Assembly: GCF_901709675.1 (NCBI RefSeq)
Contig: NC_051102.1
Coordinates: 10,177,412 to 10,241,411, forward strand
DNA: 64,000 nt
DNA from: Syngnathus acus
Taxonomy: Eukaryota > Chordata > Actinopteri > Syngnathiformes > Syngnathidae
Reading direction: 5' to 3'
Every line of letters begins with the position of its first letter. Position 1 is the stretch's first letter. The notes under the pieces were generated by a model. It was not told the DNA's origin. It made no database searches and was given only the letters and a program-made list of their open reading frames with translations. The translations under genes were made by a program, and so were the position numbers. Positions 60,863-64,000 of this stretch are shown in pieces.

Positions 60863-62149
60863 TGACTGTTTTCCTCTTGCACAATCATAAAATGTCAACA
60901 GAGTTCTGCGGGTGCTTTCCAAAACACACCCAGTAACATTTCGTACTCAATCTGATGATTACAAATAATAAAAAGTAGTAACAATAAAATAAAATAAACA
61001 AAGGTAACAGAATATGTTTCTCACAGGATTTCGCTTAGTGTTTTAAATTAGTGGAATCATTCAGAAAATAATCTACAGATTGTGTTGTAAGAAAATAGAA
61101 CAGTTCTAAAGCCTCAACTGTGCTTCAACCTGTTGATCTTTTACGTGGAATGAAGTAATAAGAGGGGGACACAAACAGACCAACACAAGATGGCATATTT
61201 GCGTATTTCACAAAATAGTGGCCTTAAAAGTCAAGTAGAAATTATGTCAAGTTAAATGGGAGCTAAAAAAATAAATAAAATCATGACATCCATCCAGAGA
61301 ACTAAACAAGCACACACAAAAGTTCAATTCATCATAAGACTTTGTTTACGTGACTCGGTCAGTGTTGCTGTTTTGGTTCGCAACAGTTTTAGTCAATGAT
61401 TTTAAAGTTATCTAATTTTTGTTTCCTTCTTGACAGAATATCATTATTACTGCGGTAAAATTCCACACTTTTTCGATAGACTGTTTTTGGTGGTAGGTGC
61501 TTATTTATATTTATTTTCTAGGTGGCAAACAGCCACTATTTGAGAAGATACACTCATTTTTTATTTTTAGATGTACAGGTACCAGAAATGTGGGGTTTTT
61601 TTTTTTTTTTGGTCGTGGGTGACTGTTGAAGTCTGACTAATGCGCTACGTTTGTTCACAGTATTTTAGCTGACTCAACTCCAGTTCCGATCCACAGGCTG
61701 CACACGGACAACACACGTCTGTAGTTAAATAAAAAAATATATATAGTTTTTCATATTTAGAGTTTTGAGAAAGAGGCGTGATGAACGAGCTTAAAAAATA
61801 CAAAGGGGGCTAATGTTAATCAACAGCAGTTTTGTATATACCATTAAAATGAGTCTGTGTACAGTAAGTACCTTGGAAGAACTTGGTAGAGAGGCCCCCG
61901 ATGACACAAAGATATCAGTGCAGTTTAATATTTTTACATTTGTATTTTTATATAGAGAACATATAAAAATAATTCATAAAAAGAAGACTTAAGGACAAGT
62001 GGTCAAAACTGGCAGAGTGTGAAACTGCCTTTGGCAACAACAAAAACTATGAATGATGATACCGTCGGGTCGCCTCGTAACCACGCAACGTGAAGACACT
62101 GGCACGTGTGTAACTGTGTGTTTGTAACTGTGTGTGCGTGTGACTCCCT
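60863..62149 (-). other. Probable 3' UTR of prkci
   Basis: AT-rich sequence without coding signal between the prkci stop and the minus-strand AATAAA at 60862. It contains several U-rich and AUUUA-type stretches in transcript sense. Confidence 0.45.
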
Positions 62150-62442
62150 TCATACACACTCCTCAGCAGACATCAGCAGCGGGTTGATGTACTCGAAGCC
62201 CTCAAACTCGGACTGATCGATCTTCTTCACCACATCGCTGCACACAACAACAACAACAAAGGACAATCCATGGGTGAATTGATTCATTCAAAGAGCCACT
62301 TCATTTCACCGATCAGCGGATCTTACTCGTCGTCAGGCGTCAGCTGGATGGGCTCGTTGGTGAACTGTGCGTCAAAGTTGTCCAGGCCGAATTCACCTGA
62401 GATGTTGGGCTTAAAGGGAGGGACCACCTGCTTTTGCTCCAG
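62150..62442 (-). CDS. prkci: Atypical protein kinase C iota, C-terminal two exons (gene continues beyond the window)
   Basis: The penultimate exon 62442-62327 and last exon 62237-62150 join (GA/C, Asp) to encode the last 66 residues. The translation starts [13 protein letters not shown] and ends SAEECV. It includes [14 protein letters not shown], the turn motif region (IQLTPDDDD) and the atypical hydrophobic motif FEGFEY. There a glutamate stands where conventional PKCs have a phosphorylated serine. This is the C-terminal tail of PRKCI, the kinase of the PAR3-PAR6-aPKC polarity complex. [11 protein letters not shown] and the C-terminus LLMSAEECV favour iota, and PRKCZ is the main alternative. 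The preceding exon, which should encode the end of the kinase domain, is not found before 64000. The remaining 1.56 kb is therefore intron, and the 5' part of the gene lies to the right. Confidence 0.93.
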
Positions 62443-62634
62443 CTGTAATCACAATTACATGGAACAGTGGTAACGTTGAAATCTGCGGTAAATCCAGTGA
62501 TTGCCTAATCGCAGCTCTATTTATGTTTTAAATGGCAGAAAATAATCTGGTAACTGGTTCACTTGTAAGGTGTTTTCGTTTCAACATTTTCACCAATAGG
62601 AAACGGTAAGGTGAATTAGTTCATGACAGAAGGT

Positions 62635-62648
62635 GCGCCCCCTACAGG
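62635..62648 (-). promoter_or_regulatory. CTCF-like motif in the prkci intron
   Basis: The minus strand reads CCTGTAGGGGGCGC, preceded by GG. It matches the CTCF core at the AGGGGGCGC half and is weaker in the left half. Confidence 0.4.
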
Positions 62649-63165
62649 CCATGGGGGCGCACCGCAGGGCAAACAGATTTGTCTTGAAGAGGTGAAGAGT
62701 TTATTGGGAAGGGGGGGGGGGGGGGTTGCGCACCGTAACCTGAATCCTGCAGACACATAAGTTGACCAGCTGGTTAGCCCCGTGCTTGCCAGACCAAAAC
62801 AGGGCTAGTAGACAGGAAGGTCATATGATAGGTTGTCAGCACGCTTGGGTCACATGTCCGTCTGCCAGCTGACGTCAAAGCCTGCCCTCACGAAGGTCAT
62901 TACAATTACTTCATATTATATTCTACACCATCATTAATTATGGCAGAATGCATTTGTTTCAAGTTTCCTTTGATTTGACAGCATTTAACTAGATAACAAT
63001 GAGGGAAGAGGTCATTATTTTCATAAAATAAGGTCAATCTAAGGTGCAAGTAGTTTTGTGGTTACAGTAAATTACGAGGTTAGTTGAGCATTGGCTTGCA
63101 GTTGGGGGCGTGTTTATAAGTTCTTTTATTCACTTGTTGGCAGTTTTTGATTCAAGACGTGTTTT

Positions 63166-63236
63166 CAAAGTCAGTGACCTGTGCTACTAACTCCTGACAA
63201 GTGAATAAAGGAACAAAGTCAGTGGCATGTGCTACT
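63166..63236. repeat. Imperfect 48-base tandem duplication
   Basis: CAAAGTCAGTGACCTGTGCT at 63166 recurs as CAAAGTCAGTGGCATGTGCT at 63214. The two copies match at 21 of 23 bases. Confidence 0.8.
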
Positions 63237-63315
63237 TACACTTACAAAGATCCAAAGACAATTGAAGCTATGAGTGTTTTGGAGTTACTGCACAAGCTTG
63301 TTCACGAAACTTGAA

Positions 63316-63331
63316 TCTCAAGGCACCGCCG
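63316..63331 (-). mobile_element. Mariner-like terminus
   Basis: On the minus strand the segment reads CGGCGGTGCCTTGAGATTCA, with TA at the outer edge. This matches the CAGTGGTNCCTTGA termini at 7866 and 22517. The rest of the copy could not be delimited. Confidence 0.45.
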
Positions 63332-64000
63332 TACTTACTAAATCAATAAAGAAAATTCATTCCACATAGAACCAAATTGATGTAAAAATAATTCCAAAAT
63401 CGATTATTTCTTTCTTATAGGTGTTAACCGGCTTAATGAAAGAATACATGGACCTTAGGTTTCATTTCACCGCTATGCTGTCACAACACAGGAATGTCAC
63501 TCCCTAAGACATATGAGACTTTTAGTCATCATTATGACTCGGGAACAGGAAGCTCGGTAAAACAAGACTGGTCTATTTATAGTTTGCGTCGGACTCGAGA
63601 TGAGATTCCTGTCAGTCGTTTCCAGAGAACCCAAAAAAGTCTATATGACTCTTAAAAACACACAAAAAAAAGAGGGTGTGGTTCAGATTGTCTTTTGTGG
63701 TTGAGACTATTTCCTCGCTCAGCTTTCCCGCTTTGTGACCGTCTGCTCGTCACTCTGTTGCTGCTGACTTGTTCTTTGTCTACTTTTTAAAGTCTTCTCT
63801 CTGCAGTGCCCTCTATGCGGCGTGGTCTTTCTTCCTCACCGCGATCAATACACGGATTGCTTTGCAACTATTTGTCATCCGGCACGCTTTGTTTCCTTTT
63901 GACGATCATCGGGGGTGATGAACTGCAAAGCAGTCATCGATACATGTGAAAAAGATGTATTTTTAATAGAGGACTCGGCGTATATCGCCGTTAAGGGAGT

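Larger units (their letters stand above)
62443..64000 (-). other. prkci intron (runs off the window)
   Basis: No exon encoding the end of the kinase domain is seen. It contains a CTCF-like motif (62635-62648), a G homopolymer of about 17 near 62711-62727, a 48-base imperfect tandem duplication near 63166-63236, and a mariner-like terminus near 63316-63331. Confidence 0.55.

Noticed and set aside
1-64000. Search for CRISPR arrays, prokaryotic operons, phage or integrated viral genes
   Set aside because: None seen. The window is an ordinary vertebrate chromosome segment, and the repeats are microsatellites and old transposon fragments.

Overview
This is a vertebrate nuclear sequence, almost certainly from a ray-finned (teleost) fish. 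The genes are split by GT-AG introns with canonical phases. Dinucleotide microsatellites and mariner/hAT remnants are scattered throughout. One gene encodes an actinodin, a structural protein of the fin-fold actinotrichia that tetrapods have lost. Seven protein-coding genes were reconstructed exon by exon. Six are complete and one is cut by the right edge. No CRISPR array, prokaryotic operon, integrated virus or intact autonomous transposon was seen.

Layout. 1-7.05 kb: no gene, only repeat remnants. 7.27-10.76 kb (-): an actinodin gene, 502 aa, five coding exons, with a mariner-like MITE in its last intron. 13.48-14.98 kb (-): an apolipoprotein D-like lipocalin, 193 aa. 15-19.7 kb: non-coding, with an unusual cluster of CRX/OTX-type motifs just before the next gene. 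19.7-22.4 kb (+): samd7, 526 aa, a photoreceptor SAM-domain polycomb factor. 23.0-about 27.2 kb (+): sec62, 416 aa, ER translocation and ER-phagy receptor. About 27.2-33.5 kb (-): nadk, cytosolic NAD kinase, 490 aa, tail-to-tail with sec62. About 34.5-58.9 kb (-): skil (SnoN), 754 aa, with a 13.4 kb intron and an upstream non-coding leader. 59-60.8 kb: spacer. 60.85 kb to the right edge (-): the 3' end of prkci (atypical PKC iota), two coding exons plus 3' UTR.

The genes do not form one pathway, but the order is informative. samd7-sec62 and prkci-skil are neighbours in the human 3q26.2 block (from memory). NADK in human lies instead with SKI and PRKCZ at 1p36. Its presence here between sec62 and skil suggests an ancient paralogous block keeping a linkage that human 3q26 no longer shows.

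I found no new gene system. The most interesting signals are regulatory or structural: the CRX/OTX motif cluster at samd7, TG-repeat 3' splice sites in samd7 and nadk, paired TCTCGCGA elements at sec62, GTCT (SMAD-box) repeats and a probable GC-AG intron at the skil 5' end, three Pumilio elements in the likely skil 3' UTR, and co-oriented CTCF-like motifs between gene blocks. All exon calls come from reading splice sites and remembered protein families. No alignment or transcript data were available.
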